This document shows, piece by piece, positions 35,547-47,375 of a stretch of 64,000 bases of DNA. The first letter of the stretch is position 1; every line of letters begins with the position of its first letter. The DNA is from Euleptes europaea (Eukaryota; Chordata; Lepidosauria; Squamata; Sphaerodactylidae), in the NCBI RefSeq assembly GCF_029931775.1, contig NC_079332.1:260501-324500 (forward strand), read 5' to 3'. The notes beneath the pieces were generated by a model. It saw only the letters and a list, made by a program, of their open reading frames with translations, was not told where the DNA came from and ran no database searches. The position numbers were made by a program, and so were the translations under genes.

Positions 35547-38500
35547 GTGAGGGGAGGAGGAGCAGCAGGAAGAGGCCTTGAGGGCTGATCCGCAGAGGCG
35601 CTCTGTGCATGGGCAGAGGGGCTCACTCAGCTAGGGGTGCAAAATGAAGGAGCCAGACAAGACTTCTGGCCATCAGTTGGGGGCACCAGTGAGAGGAGAC
35701 CTCCCCCCAGTGTGTTCTGGGCTCCTCCTCCCCAGACATCGTCTCCTTCCAGGCATGGTTCAGCCACGTGGGGGTGGAGACGGTCCCAGCCTTCCTCTGG
35801 GAAGCATCAGGTGGGGGGAGCAGCAACTGGGACCCCTGCCCAAAGCAGGCATGTCTCCGGGGTGTGTGTGTCTGTCTTCCTGGTGCCAAAGAGGGCCCCG
35901 GGGCAGCTGAGCGGTGATGGGATGAGCCACTGCCTCTGCCCACCTGTGGGGAGGGTCACCCTCCTGGTTCAGCACCAGGTGCCAGGAGGAATCCTGCTGG
36001 GTGCTGCCAGGTCCTTGAACAGAGTGGGGCTGGCCGTTTCCAGAGGGAACGTTTGTAGTAAGGGGACGCATGGCCTTCTCTGAGGCGAGCGGGTCTGCCC
36101 CCCCCCCCCCGGTGCGTCTCTAGCCTGCTGTGAGGGTTTTATCCAAGGATCCTGCTCTAACTTGCCAGCTGAAACGCCCTGGGTCCCCCTCCCCTCTTAA
36201 TGTCGGACCCCCTCCCCTCTTGCTTTCAGCGGGGGCCACTTCAACCCTGCCGTTTCCCTCGGAGCCTGGCTGGTCGGTGGGCTGAACATGGTGATGGTGA
36301 TCCCGTACTGGGTCTCCCAGCTGTGTGGGGGGCTGATCGGAGCTGCTTTTGCCAAGGTATGCTTGGGAACGGGGCAGGGGGTCAGCTTCTTCCAGAGGGA
36401 GGGGGGAGCAGCTCCCTGGGGGACAGGAGCTCATTCCCTGAGCGCGGCCGGGAGGCAAACTGAGGCTGCCCCCCACCCTGCAGTTTGCATTTTGTGGGCA
36501 GAGCCGGGGTGGGATCTCCCTCGCCCTTTGTTGAGACCAGTGCCTCTCGTACCCCCAGCCAGCCTTCGCCTCCAAACCATTCAGAAGACCAAGGAGGTTT
36601 TTTGCTCTGCCCGGTCTGCAGAAGACAAATGAAGCTTGGCTTCCTCCAGCTAGGAAGTGCCGCTTCCTCCTCCTGAGCCTTAAGAAGAGCTCCGCTATCA
36701 TCCTCGGTTTGCCAGCCCCCCAGGGGTAATAGCTGGAGATCTCCTGGAATGACGGCTGGTCTCCAGGCTGCGGCGGTCACTTCCCCTCGAGAAAATGGCT
36801 GCTTTGGAAAGCGGACTTTATTGTATTATACCCTGCCGAGGTCCCGCCCATCCCTGACCCTTCCCCTCCCCAAGCTCCACCCCCCCAAACTCTCCAGGAA
36901 TTTCCCAACCCAAAGCTGGCAACCCCCGTCTTCTGCAGGTATTTAGGGCTTGCTTGCAGAGCAAAAGCTATCTGTTGACCCAGTTGATTTCTCGAGTTCG
37001 TTGGCAGGCGGCATATCCGTTTGCTTCCAAAACTCCGGTGGACTTAGGGAAAAAACTGGCCAGGACTTCATGGGGCTTAATGGGTTTTGCCCTCTGGAAT
37101 CTCTGCTGTCAGGGATTCTCTGGGGGTTCAACTGGGTTCTTAGTAGGGAGAATTCCTGGAAGGGCTGCAGCCTCAGCGCCACCTTGGAACCAGCAGCGGG
37201 AATGTGTCCGGGCAGCCTCTGCGATAAGCAGGCAGGGGAGGAGAGAGGCCTCTGGGTTGGCGGAGCCGGGTGTAAACACTCAGAGCCTCGGGAGCGGCTG
37301 TAAGTGGTGGCGGAGACCAAGGCCTGCCTTCACCCCTCAAGCTCATCCATCTGTGCCTCCTGTCCCAGCCCTGGATCGCCTCCTTTCATCAGGACCCCCT
37401 TCCATGAGTATATGTGGGGTTTTCTTCTTGACAAAACCCAACTTGTAGCTTCTCTTTTGCAGGCTGTGACCGCCGACGAAAGGTATACCAACACCAGTGG
37501 GGCGGCATTCACCACCATCACGTCGGACGACCATCTGGGGAAGGCCTTGGTCAGCGAGGTCATCATGACCATGTTTCTCGTCCTCGCCGTGTGCATGGGG
37601 GCCATCAATGAGAAAACCAAAAGCCCCCTGGCCCCCTTCTGCATCGGCTTCACTGTGACGGTGGATATCCTGGCAGGGTGAGTCGGCCGCAGGTCTGGTG
37701 AGTTGTGTGTGGCAACCACTGACTTTTCCGGGCAAGGGGCTATGCTGGGATGTTAGGAGACAGCAGGCCCAGCACTCGGGGAAGTGCGGCTTGGTCAGGG
37801 CCCTTGGACAACTGGCAGGTCAGGGGTCGTGATCCAGAATTCTGGTCCATTTATGGGGCCCTAGGAACTGGATAAGCAAAATTCTCCAGTGGGGAAAAAA
37901 AAGAAGAGCTGGTTTTTATATGCCAACTTTCTCTACCACTTAAGGGAGAATCAAACCGGCTTACCATCACCTTCCCTTCCCCTCCCCACAACAGGCACCC
38001 TGTGAGGTAGGTGGGCTGAGAGAGCTCTAAGAGAAATGTGACTGGCCCAAGGTCACCCAGCTGGCTACATGTGGTGGAGTGGGGAATCAAGCCCAGTTCT
38101 CCAGATCAGAGTCCACCATTCCGAACAACCGCTCATAACCACTACACCACGCTGGTCAGCAAGCTTGGGAAAGGAAAAACACCCCCCCGCCCCTCCCACC
38201 TGAGACCATGGAGAGCCACTGCCCGTTAGAGCAGGTAGTGCCACACCAGGTCGCTTGGCATGACGCCAGTCAGGTTCGTATGCTCATGATCTTGATCTCA
38301 TGTCGTAACCACATCAGAGGCACTTTGCTGGGTCAGACCGGTGAGGGTCTCCATCTGGTCTAGCCTCCCGTCTCACACACAGCCCCCCACCAGTTGCCTG
38401 GGAGAGCCGATAAATAGGGCATGGGGTGGGCAGGACTTTCCGCTGATGTTGCCACCTGGCACTGCCCTCCGGGGCTCCCTTGGCTAACAGCCATCGGTGG

Positions 38501-41500
38501 ATGCCTCCTCCTCCTCCGTGAATCTGTCTCTTCCCCCTTTAGACCCATCTTTGGCAAATGTCCCAGTCCCCCCCCCCCGCGCTAGACCAGCTGGGGCTCA
38601 GGGAAGAGCTCCTGGTTGGGGGTGGGGGGGTGGAATGCAACTTCTCCCACTGTTTCTGGAAATCACATGAAGGCTTGGAAAGGAAACAAGAGCCAAAGTG
38701 CTTTTGACGCTTGACTGGCATTTCACTTTGGTGACTGCCTGGCCCTCCTCAGCTTTCTTTGCCAGTCAGAATTTTTCCGTCTATTCCCCTTGCCAAGAAG
38801 AGCCCGTTGCCAGCTTGAAACAGGCACAGGGGAGGCCAAGGGGGCATCCGAAAAGATGCAGCAGCTGCAGGACTTCGGTTGACACCCCCCACACACACAC
38901 ACACACAGAGGCACGAGTGTTTATTGACAAACGGAGGTCCTTCTGAATGTATGTTGCAGTGCGTGCCAGTCCTCTGTGGGGTGGCATTTGGGAAGTGCAG
39001 ACTGGGAACTGAGCAGACACGGGCTGTTTCATGAGTGTCACACAGGAGTCTTGTCTTGTGTGTGTGGTTCTTTTTTTTTACCTTGCCCCGCTTCCCAGGA
39101 GCTCAGGGCAGTTTATGTGGCTCTCTTTTCCCCATTTTATCTTCACGACAACCCTGTGAGGTATGTGCTGCTGAGGGAGCGTGACTGGCCCCAGGTCTCC
39201 CGCTAAGCTGCATGAATGAGTGGGGATTTGAACCCGAGTCTGCCAGACTGTGGCCTAGCACGCCAGGGCTTCACCACCTTGGGGACCCTGTTTGGGTGGA
39301 AAGGTGGCCCCTATAACTGTTCTAAACCAACCAACCACGATGCCCATTATTTTCTGCTTTTTTCCTGGGGGGGGGTCTGGATTTCCAATCCACTGCCCCC
39401 TCTTTTTCCTTTTAACATGGCAAAGGCCATCACGACGCTGGCCTGTCGCCTGGGTTCTGAGTGTGAGAGGCTGCTTGGTGTAGTGGTTAAGAGCAGTGGT
39501 TTGGAGCAGCGGGACTCTGATCTGGAGAACCGGGTTCAATTCCCCACTCCTCCACATGAGCGGAGGACGCTAATCTGGTGAACCAGCTTGGTTTCCCCAC
39601 TCCTCCACTTGAAGCTGGCTGGGTGACCTTGGGACAGTCACAGCTCTCTCAGCCCCACCCGCCTCACAGGGTGTCTGTTGTGGGGAGGGGAAGGGAAGGT
39701 GATTGTCAGGCGGTTTGAGTCTCCCTTAAGTGGTAGAGAAAGCCGGTGTATAAAAAACAACTCTTCTTCTTCTGCTTCTGTGTGGTGGGGGTGGGGGTCC
39801 TAGACCCTTGTCAGAGAATGCACTCAGTCACCACAAGGGAGTAAATGCAGAAAGTTGGCTTTGAAAGTTTGAGGCAAAGGGCAGCTGTAGCCACCTGGAT
39901 CAACTGGAGGGACTGGGGTGGGGGGAAGAGGCCGTTCAGGCCCCTCGATGGGCTTCCTCTGAGTAGCTCCAAACCCCCCCACCGGGCTGCGTGGGATGTC
40001 CTGGGCAGGAGCTGCCTCTGCCTGGCCCTTGACCGCCTGCTCTTCTTCTCTCCCTGCACAGGGGCGCCATCTCGGGGGCCTGCATGAACCCAGCCAGAGC
40101 GTTTGGCCCTGCGCTGGTGGCCAACTACTGGGACTACCACTGGGTGTACTGGGTAGGGCCCATGCTGGCCGGACTGCTGGTTGGAGCCTTGATCAGGTAG
40201 GCGGGCTTCCTAAAGGGGGCAGGGGGAGGGAGGGCCACAAGGGGGGTGTTGGGGGGGCGCAAGCAGGGCCATCTTAACGCATGGGCCCGATGGGCACTTG
40301 CCCAGGGCCTCTACAAGTATAGGGGCCCTATGCTAATCTGTGTATGTTAAGTGGCTTGCCATAAATAAATACTACTACATAGTAGTCTAGACTATACTAA
40401 ACTTTTCATTCCTGTGAGTGGTTGTCGTAGGGGCCCCAGCACACTGGTTTGCCCAGGGGCCCATAATGCTGTGAAGACGGCCCTGGGTGCAAGATTTCTG
40501 GGACCCCGAATCAACGGCCTGATGACCGACTGGGCACCAGACGGTGCCCCAGATGGCCCAAAGGGCACAGCCCCCCCTCCCCTGCACTGCAGTCAGTCAT
40601 TCCGCTGGGCTCAGTGCCACTGTGGGGGACTGTCTGCTCATGAGGCACATCCACCGTGCCTGCTGCCTTCCCAGTTTTGTCCTCCCTGTGCCTCCAGCCG
40701 CAAAGCGTCCCTGGCAATATCCTCGCCCCAAACTAGAATGCGCTAGAGGTTTCCCAGAGGCCGAGCCAAAAAGCCCCTCCTGCCCCCCCCATGCGTTTTT
40801 TTGGGAAGCACTAAAGCGCCTGCGGAGGAGCTAGTTATTTTAATTGCACGCCTTTGCACGTCTGTTCTCACACAGTTAAGGTTTATTGTTGGACAACAAG
40901 CAGCGCCTTGTTTATGAGGTACCCCCCCCCCCACACACACACAGAATAGTTTATAAAACTAGGCGGTCAACACACGCTTCCTTCCACCAGCTCTCTTGGG
41001 GGTGGATCAAATCACACTTTGACACGGGAGTCCCAGGACTGGACCTCCGTCTGGCCTTCAGAAGAAGCTATGTGGGGGAAGAGGGCAATGTGGGTTGGGG
41101 CCACGACACTGGTCAAGCAGGCAGGAATGGCCCCCCCGCACCATTTGTCTGCTTGAAAATGCCCCAGTTCCCCCCCTTCTGAGCTGTGGTTCTGATCCAG
41201 GCCTTTTCAGCTTAAAATCACACCCTTGCCCTTCCCAGCAAGGCATTTCAGCCCTGCCGACACCTCTGTGGGTGGCCCGTTTGGGAGGATCTGGCTGTCC
41301 ACCGCTGGGAACAGAATGCTGGGCGACCACAGTGGCTTCCTTGCTTGCTCCACTTTAGAGGGAGGGGCTGTTTCTCAGTGGAAAAGCCTCTGCTTGGCTT
41401 GCAGAAGGCCCCAGGTTCGGTCCCCAACATCTCCAGTTAAAATGACCAGGCATTAGGGGAGGTGGAAGACCTTTCTCCACCTGAGACCCTGGAGAGCCGC

Positions 41501-41665
41501 TGCCAGTCTGAATAGACATTGCTGACCTCGAAGGACTGAGGGTCTGATTCGGTATAAGGCAGCTTCAATGCCCTTCAAGTACTCATTGGCTGTTCTCCAT
41601 CTGTTTCTCTTTTCCCCTCCAGGTTCCTGATTGGAGACAAGAAAACCCGCCTCTTCCTCAAATGA
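35294..41665 (+). CDS. AQP8: AQP8, aquaporin 8 (five coding exons; first short exon probably not located)
   Basis: Aquaporin 8 is a six-helix channel for water, ammonia and hydrogen peroxide in plasma and inner mitochondrial membranes. Exons: 35294-35546, 36230-36356, 37463-37677, 40062-40196, 41623-41665; all GT-AG and in phase. From ATG 35296 there are 256 residues (human 261). Both pore loops are intact: HFNPAV with NPA at 89-91 and [11 protein letters not shown] with NPA at 207-209 followed by Arg210. His69 in helix 2 (LAHGLALG) matches human His72 of the selectivity filter, and Cys50 matches human Cys53, known for redox control of the channel. A polypyrimidine tract and CAG precede the exon, and bases CC before the ATG would complete an Ala codon as in human (GEIAMCEPEFG). 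The real start may therefore be in an upstream exon. A main-family SINE sits 46 bp before the last exon. Confidence 0.95.
36230..36356 (+). CDS. AQP8: AQP8 coding exon (NPA motif 1)
   Basis: Acceptor CTTTCAG, donor GTATGC. Encodes [20 protein letters not shown] through LIGAAFAK. Confidence 0.95.
36711..36928. mobile_element. Short inverted-repeat DNA transposon relative (AQP8 intron)
   Basis: TTTGCCAGCCCCCCAGG at one end, CTGGAGATCTCCTGGAATG and AAAATGGCTGCTTTGGAAAG inside, AGCTGGCAACCC at the other. It is a fuller copy of the family than 5334-5526, with a pyrimidine-rich segment (CCTCCCCAAGCTCCACCCCC). Confidence 0.7.
37463..37677 (+). CDS. AQP8: AQP8 coding exon (loop C, helices 4-5)
   Basis: Acceptor TTTTGCAG, donor GTGAGT. 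Encodes [20 protein letters not shown] through [11 protein letters not shown] at the extracellular loop is a possible N-glycosylation sequon. Confidence 0.95.
37893..38165 (-). mobile_element. tRNA-derived SINE, second family (AQP8 intron)
   Basis: Minus-strand copy; plus reads AGAAGAGCTGGTTTTTATATG, CTCTACCACTTAAGGGAGAAT and ends ACCACTACACCACGCTGG. Confidence 0.85.
38310..38420 (-). mobile_element. CR1-like LINE 3' fragment, second type (AQP8 intron)
   Basis: AGAGGCACTTTGCTGGGTCAG and a diverged continuation to GATAAATAGGGCATGG. Confidence 0.55.
39085..39290 (-). mobile_element. tRNA-derived SINE, third family (AQP8 intron)
   Basis: Minus copy with CTTCACGACAACCCTGTGAG, a core GTGACTGGCCCCAGGTCTC, GGGATTTGAACCCGAG B-box and an end near CTTCACCACCTTGG. 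Confidence 0.65.
39467..39783 (+). mobile_element. tRNA-derived SINE, second family (AQP8 intron)
   Basis: GGCTGCTTGGTGTAGTGGTT head, GGGTTCAATTCCCCACTCC B-box, and an internal imperfect duplication of the CCCCACTCCTCCACxTGA segment, then a full tail to ACAACTCTTCTTCTTC. Confidence 0.87.
40062..40196 (+). CDS. AQP8: AQP8 coding exon (NPA motif 2)
   Basis: Acceptor CTGCACAG, donor GTAGGC. Encodes [32 protein letters not shown] and helix 6. Confidence 0.95.
41360..41577 (+). mobile_element. tRNA-derived SINE just upstream of AQP8 last exon
   Basis: Main-family copy (GGGGCTGTTTCTCAGTGG to GGCAGCTTCAATG), ending 46 bp before exon start 41623. It probably sits within or beside the branch-point region. 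Confidence 0.87.
41623..41665 (+). CDS. AQP8: AQP8 last coding exon with stop
   Basis: Acceptor CCCTCCAG. Encodes [13 protein letters not shown] and TGA at 41663-41665; human ends FIGDGKTRLILKAR. Confidence 0.93.
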
Positions 41666-43230
41666 GCACCCCCCCAGTCGACTGGGTGGCGCATCTCCAG
41701 CAGGGGTCGGACCTCTCTTGCACTGCCCACCTGTGACGTGCTGCTTCCCTCTCTGACTGCCACCCCCAAGCTGAAGGGCAGCGCCACCACCTGGCAGGGG
41801 CAGGTCGGCCCTTGGACTCTTTTTGGTGAGCTGCTCTCTGCTGGCTCAAGTCAAAACTGCTCTGGGTTCTGGCCGGGGGGGGCGCAGCCCCCCCTTCCTT
41901 CTGTATTGTTTGCTTGTTAAATGATGGGATTTCTTACCGAGTCTCCACCGCAGGGAGGGAAGCTGCCCCTGGCTCTCTTGTCCTTTTCTTTCCAGAGAGG
42001 AGGCCCTACAGAGAGACATCCAGTGTTTTGGCAAGGGGGGCTCTAAAGGTCCCCCCCACTCCCCCGCACCCCAAGGAGAGGGGTATCTCTCCTGCTGACC
42101 AGGCCAGTTGCACGGGAGAATGGGGGCATTCTGGCCACCGCGGCCTTTCGCAGTTTCCAAACTCAGCTGCCCACAGTGGCTGGCTCACTTCTGCTTCACG
42201 TCCAGCTAGGGTTGGCAGCTGAGGCTCTTGGCTATGATACTTGTGGCATACAGGAATGGGGCACAGGGGCAGTGAGGGCCCGCCTTTGCCCCTGGAGCGC
42301 CCCCGCCCCTTTGTAAGGCCTCCCAGCTCTCCACCTCCTTGCAGGGCAGCTGAGGATTCTCCGTAATTCGTGCTTTTCCTGCAGGCTGAGGACTCTGCTC
42401 TCCCTGGCATGGTGGGTGGTGTGTGGCAGCAGCCCTCCTCGCTGCTCCCTGCCAAGCGCTGCCGCAAAGAAGCAGCTGTAGATCCTAATAAGGCGAGTCA
42501 AAGCAGAGCTCCTGGAAGGCAGCCCGTAAATCACCCCCCAGTGACAGCCCGAATTGATGGCTGAGTTCCTCCTTTGCAAAAAAAAAAAAAAACAGGGGCC
42601 AGCAGTGAGTTAGGCTGGGGGCAGGAGGCTGGGGGCTCCCTTTCCACCTGCCTGACCAAAGGGCCCACTTCCTCCTAGCCAGCTGTGCCCACAATTTGGG
42701 GGGGGGGGGAGCCAGTGCCAAGCAGACTTCTGGAAATGGAGCACAAGGGTGCTGGCTAGCTGCCTCCTGGCAGCAATTCCACAGGTGCAGCTTCTCCTAG
42801 TATGCTGAGACAGTTGTAGGGAAGGCTGTCAAATGCCCAGAGGGTGGTGGTGACCTCAAGCTGGGCAAGGAAGTGCGCTCTGAGCATGCACAGAGGCACT
42901 CCTTTTGATTCTTCCTTGCGATATGCTGAGGCTGGGTGGGTGCTCAAAATAAACAATGAGTTTCAAAGCAAGAGATGGTCGGGCTGAAGTCTGCCTGGGG
43001 TTCCTGCCCCAAACAAGGGGAGGGGTGTGGCCAGCTGGCTATGGGGGAAGGAAAGGCACTCTGTGCATGTTCGAAGACACGACTTCCATCGCTGTCAAGA
43101 AACGCATTTCAAGACCGGAGCGGGCCCCCCCCCTCTGCCACTTGGCCCTCCAACCTGATTCTGGGCCTGTGCCCTGGCTTCCCTTGAGACTGGGCCGGGG
43201 CTGCTAATAAATACCAAATGAATCTACCTT
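41666..43230 (+). terminator. AQP8: AQP8 3' UTR region and candidate polyadenylation signals
   Basis: No AATAAA lies within the first kilobase after the stop. Canonical AATAAA occurs at 42948-42953 and 43206-43211. A 14-A run lies at about 42578-42592. The true end could instead use a variant hexamer nearer the stop, and RNA data are needed. Confidence 0.4.
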
Positions 43231-44882
43231 TGCACTCCAGTTTTCATTTCAGAGGCAGAATCAGGGAAGGGGGGCGGTTGCTCTCTGGCCAGGATTTAGT
43301 CACCCTTCTGGCTCCCGGCACAAACTGTCTGGTCTCAGGCAGCGGGGTGGTGGTGGGGGAGCTCCTGATTGCTGCGGGTCAGCCCAGTCAAAAGACATCC
43401 CCGTTTCCAAAAACTGAAACCCGTGTTCTATTTCTGTTATCCCATTCGATTCTCTGCTTGCTGAGATAAAAATGCAGCATGGGGTGGGGGGTGGGGAGGC
43501 CTTTGAGTTCTTCTGGCTGCCGCATTTGGAGGTTCTTCCATGTGTGACGAAGGGGGGGGGTGTCCCCGTTTGTGCGCCTGGAGAAAGGGCTTCAGGAATC
43601 CCGGAGGGGAAGAAGAAGGGGGGGGCGGCAGCTTCACACTAGGAATTCCCTTTTGAGACGGGAGGTGCTGAGTAGCCAGCAGCCTCGGTTGCCCTCTGCC
43701 AACTCACCTGAGCCAACAGGCACCCTCCCTCTACCACCCCCTTCCCCATCCTTCTTCCACCCCCTCCACCCCAAGCCTGAACCACAGTTGTCCCCCTCCC
43801 CAGCCTCTTTCCCATCCCAGAGGCTGGAGAACACGGGGGAGGATGGGTATACAAGCCATCTGCTCCTCCATGCTTTCCAGCAAAAGCCAGGAAAGAAACC
43901 GCCCGTGAGGCCTGGCTGTTGCTCTTAAGGGTGGGGAGGGGAGGCATCCCACCAACCATTGGGTTGGCCAGGTTGTGGACCTGTTCAGGGGCTGCAACTC
44001 ACCTTTTTTGCAAATGGGGGGGAGGGGAGATGTAATGTGGATTTTCTGCTTTCGACTCCAAAAGGTCTTTGAACAATGCCCCCCACACACACACACACAT
44101 ACACCTGGTTGTGGCATCTCCTTGCTCTCTTCTGGAGAGGCTTCTCTGAAGGCTGGAGGGGCCATGGCCAGTTCATTGGGATGGACGCCCTCTGCCCTTT
44201 TCCTCCCCCCCCATCTCTGCTTCCCTCATTCACCTTGTTGAGGGAGATCCCCGAGGGAGCCAAGAGCCATTCTGCTCTGGTTTTCCCCCTTTCCCCGCCT
44301 GTTATTTTAAAAGCATCGCCATGGCAACACATCCTGCCCGCATCTTCCTGCGGCTTGTCTTCATTACTGCGAAGGGCTGCCCCATCTCCCACACAAAGGA
44401 ATCGCTCTTATTCCTTCATCATCTTTCCCAGTCGCTCTGGAGTAAAACTGACCTTGCTTGGCCGGGGGGGGGGGCGGCGGGACGGGGGGGATGCACCTAT
44501 GCCCCAAGGAATTGCCTGCCCCCCAAGCCCCCAAAATGGGGAGGAAGCATAGCAATTGTGACTAAGATCACAGGTATGGCAGGACCTCAAGACCCTTCCA
44601 ATGCACTTATTCTAAAAGCCCCCAAACGATGTGGGTGTCAGAAGCCTTGCTGGAAACCATCACTTGTGTGGGCAAAAGGGTTAATAGCATCTATGCCCCA
44701 ACCTGCAGTTTGAAAGGGAAAAGCTGGTTCATCGGAAAGGAAGGAGTTTGCTGTTTGTTTAAACCAGGGGAAGAAAACACTTGGCCGGCGATGCCAGAGG
44801 CAAAGAAATGCCTTTCCACGCTGCCTGGTTGAGGTGTGATATCTGGCAGCTTCCCCAAAACGAAACGGGTGCACTTCCCAGT

Positions 44883-45112
44883 GGGGAGGGGCCGTGGCTC
44901 AGTGGGCAGAGCCTCTGCTTGGCATGCAGAAGGTCCCAGGTTCAATCGCCGGCATCTCCAGTTAAGGGGACCAGGCAAGTAGGTGATGTGAAAGACCCTT
45001 TTCTGCCTGAGACCCCGGAGAGCTGCTGCTGGTCCAAGTAGACAGTATTGACTTTGATGGACCCAGGAGGGTCTGATTCAGTATAAGGCAGCTTCGTGTG
45101 TTCATGTGTCTT
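44883..45112 (+). mobile_element. tRNA-derived SINE (main family)
   Basis: Well preserved: GCCGTGGCTCAGTGGGCAGAG, GGTTCAATCGCCGGC, tail AAGGCAGCTTCGTGTG. Confidence 0.88.
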
Positions 45113-46065
45113 TGGCTTAATGGCTTGCAAAATGCAGGGCCGAGCATACCCGAAACGGGGCTGCCTCCTTCTCCTTCGCCCCCCACCCCGTGCTGTTTCC
45201 AAGGCAAGGAAGTTTCAGTGTTTTGCCCAACGCCTTCCAGCCCAGCGGGAGCAGAAGGCAAAATTTAGCCCGGCCTGGAATGTTAATTGCACGCCCAAAG
45301 GTGTGCCCGCACCTGCCTTTTCAAGTGGTACTCGATTACTCCCACAGCAGCATAATTCCAACAATAATGACAATATCAACCATTATAAATTTCCCCTTTC
45401 AGGAGACCTCCTCCGGAGCAAAGTACACCATGCCTACTCCAGGGAAGTTCTAAAGGAAATCAGCAAAGACTTTTCTCTACACTCCCGAGCTTTTGAGAGT
45501 TAGAAACTCGTTTAGTGCATTGATCTGTCGCTCCTCTGCTCTTAAATCAGGTTTTTTAAAAAAATGAAACTGGGACTGTATATGGACAATTGCCCGAGAA
45601 TGACACACCCTCACCGGCCTCATCCTGCCTGTTTGGCGCTCGCTCTTCATGCGAAGAGATGAACAGTGGTAGGTGCGAATGCCACAGTCTGTATGCCGTT
45701 TTTTGGGGGTCGTCTTCTGATCCCACGATTTAAGTTTATGCACCCGGGTGACTATGCAGGGTGTGGAGAAATGCCCTCCACCCTAGAATTCACCCCAGTA
45801 TTTCCAGCCATTCTGACTACGCTGCTTAGGAGTTGGAACCCAGCTGCGGGTGGGTTTCCCATCTCACAGCTCGCTAGCATGTCATGCTCAAAGGGGACAG
45901 GTATAGGAACAGCCAAATGGCTAGAAGACGTTTTCTCTTCCTCTTGTGGCAGGAAGATCAGAACAACCCCAGTGGGGAGATGGGAGTCTCCCAAGGGAAG
46001 ATTATAAATCCCCAGGACATGAGAAAGAAGCCCTCTTTCTTTTATCTTTTGACTTCTGACCCGTG

Positions 46066-46496
46066 CACACACGGAGCTGCTTTCTCCTGAGTCAGATCAT
46101 CAGTCCACCAAGGCCAGTATTGCTGTCTCTGACTGGCAGCAGCTCTCCAGGGTCTCAGGAAGAGGCCTTTCGCATGGTCCAATGTGTGTGTGTGTGTGAG
46201 AAAGAGAGAGAATATTGTCAAGTCACAGCTGACTTTGGATGACCCCACAGGATTTTCAAGGCAATTGATTTTCACGGCGGGTGGTTTGCCGTTGGCTTCC
46301 CCTGCAAAGTCTTCCTTGGTGGTCTCCCATTCAACTACCAACCCAGCTTAGATTCCAAGATCTGATACCATAGGATTCCACACCCCAGCGTCCAATAACT
46401 GGTGGTGGTTGTTTTTTTACTGGAGATGCCGGGGATTGAACCTGGGACCTTCTGCATGCCAAGCAGAGGCTCTGCCACTGAGTCGTGGCCCCCTCC
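46066..46496 (-). mobile_element. tRNA-derived SINE split by a 5S-derived SINE
   Basis: Outer minus-strand copy at 46066-46178 and 46417-46496 (resumes ACTGGAGATGCCGGGG). Confidence 0.82.
46179..46416 (-). mobile_element. 5S-rRNA-derived SINE inserted in a tRNA-derived SINE
   Basis: GGTGGTCTCCCATTCAACTACC, AGCTTAGATTCCAAGATCTG is the reverse complement of 5S rRNA-like sequence. The SINE body is GACTTTGGATGACCCCACAG, and the TG repeat at 46183-46199 is its tail end. Confidence 0.78.
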
Positions 46497-47069
46497 CTAT
46501 GCAGGACTAAGGCTTCCCTAGCAACTCCATCTTGTTCATGCAGCCACGGACGATGGGGAGGAATCCCAGCCCTGGGATCGAAGGCAAATGCTGAACTGCT
46601 GACGACAGCAACTTCCAATAATACCGGCCTGTCTTATTTAGACATTGTTCAGGATTAAAGGTTCCACAAGGGGGGCTTGGGTGTTTTTCCCTTTTCTTTG
46701 TTCCCAGCCTGCTGCGTGAGCAGAGCACGTGGGGTGCTTTATATTCATCCATTAAAGTTTCTTAAATTTTGAGTGGGAAGAACTCTTGAAAGCAACCCGG
46801 AGAGGCTGGAGAAGGAGTGGGCAAATGGAGCGGCCTCGTGTGTTCCTGAGCTGCCTTGGATCCCGTCCGTGCTTCCATCCCAGCAGTTACTGATTGGCCC
46901 CCCTATTTCACACCAGCCACCTCCCACCCCCCTTTTGAAGAAGCAGGGCCAGCTGAGAGGGTGGGGGGAGCCTGTGGTGGACAACTCAGCTCGGCCGCCT
47001 CCTTGCTAGTTGATCACTGGGCAAGATCCACCAGGAAGTTGCCTTGTGCTGGCCCCTTAGGCAGCTCAC

Positions 47070-47240
47070 ACCATAGAGTCATAGAATAGAATCATAGAGC
47101 TGGAAGGGACCACCAGAGTCATCTAGTCCAACCCCCTGCACAATGCAGGAAATTCACAACTACCTCCCCTCCACACCCCCAGTGACCCCCTACTCCATGC
47201 CCAGAAGATGGCCAAGATGCCCTCCCTCTCAGCCCTCTCA
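47070..47240 (-). mobile_element. CR1 LINE 3' end
   Basis: Starts ATAGAGTCATAGAATAGAATC (the octamer end), then CATCTAGTCCAACCCCCTG. A separate plus-strand CR1 end at about 47305-47375 and a SINE tail at about 47380-47415 follow. Confidence 0.82.
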
Positions 47241-47304
47241 CCAACTGCAGGCCAGGAGTCCCTGACCTTTTTAAGCCTATGGACACCTCTGGAATTGTCA
47301 AGGA

Positions 47305-47375
47305 TGCTCTAGGCTGATCCTGCACTAAGCAAGGGGTTGGACTAGATGGCCTGTACGGCCCCTTCTATGATTCTA
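47305..47375 (+). mobile_element. CR1 LINE 3' end, opposite orientation
   Basis: GGCTGATCCTGCACTAAGCA, GGGTTGGACTAGATGGCC, TTCTATGATTCTATTC. Confidence 0.78.
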
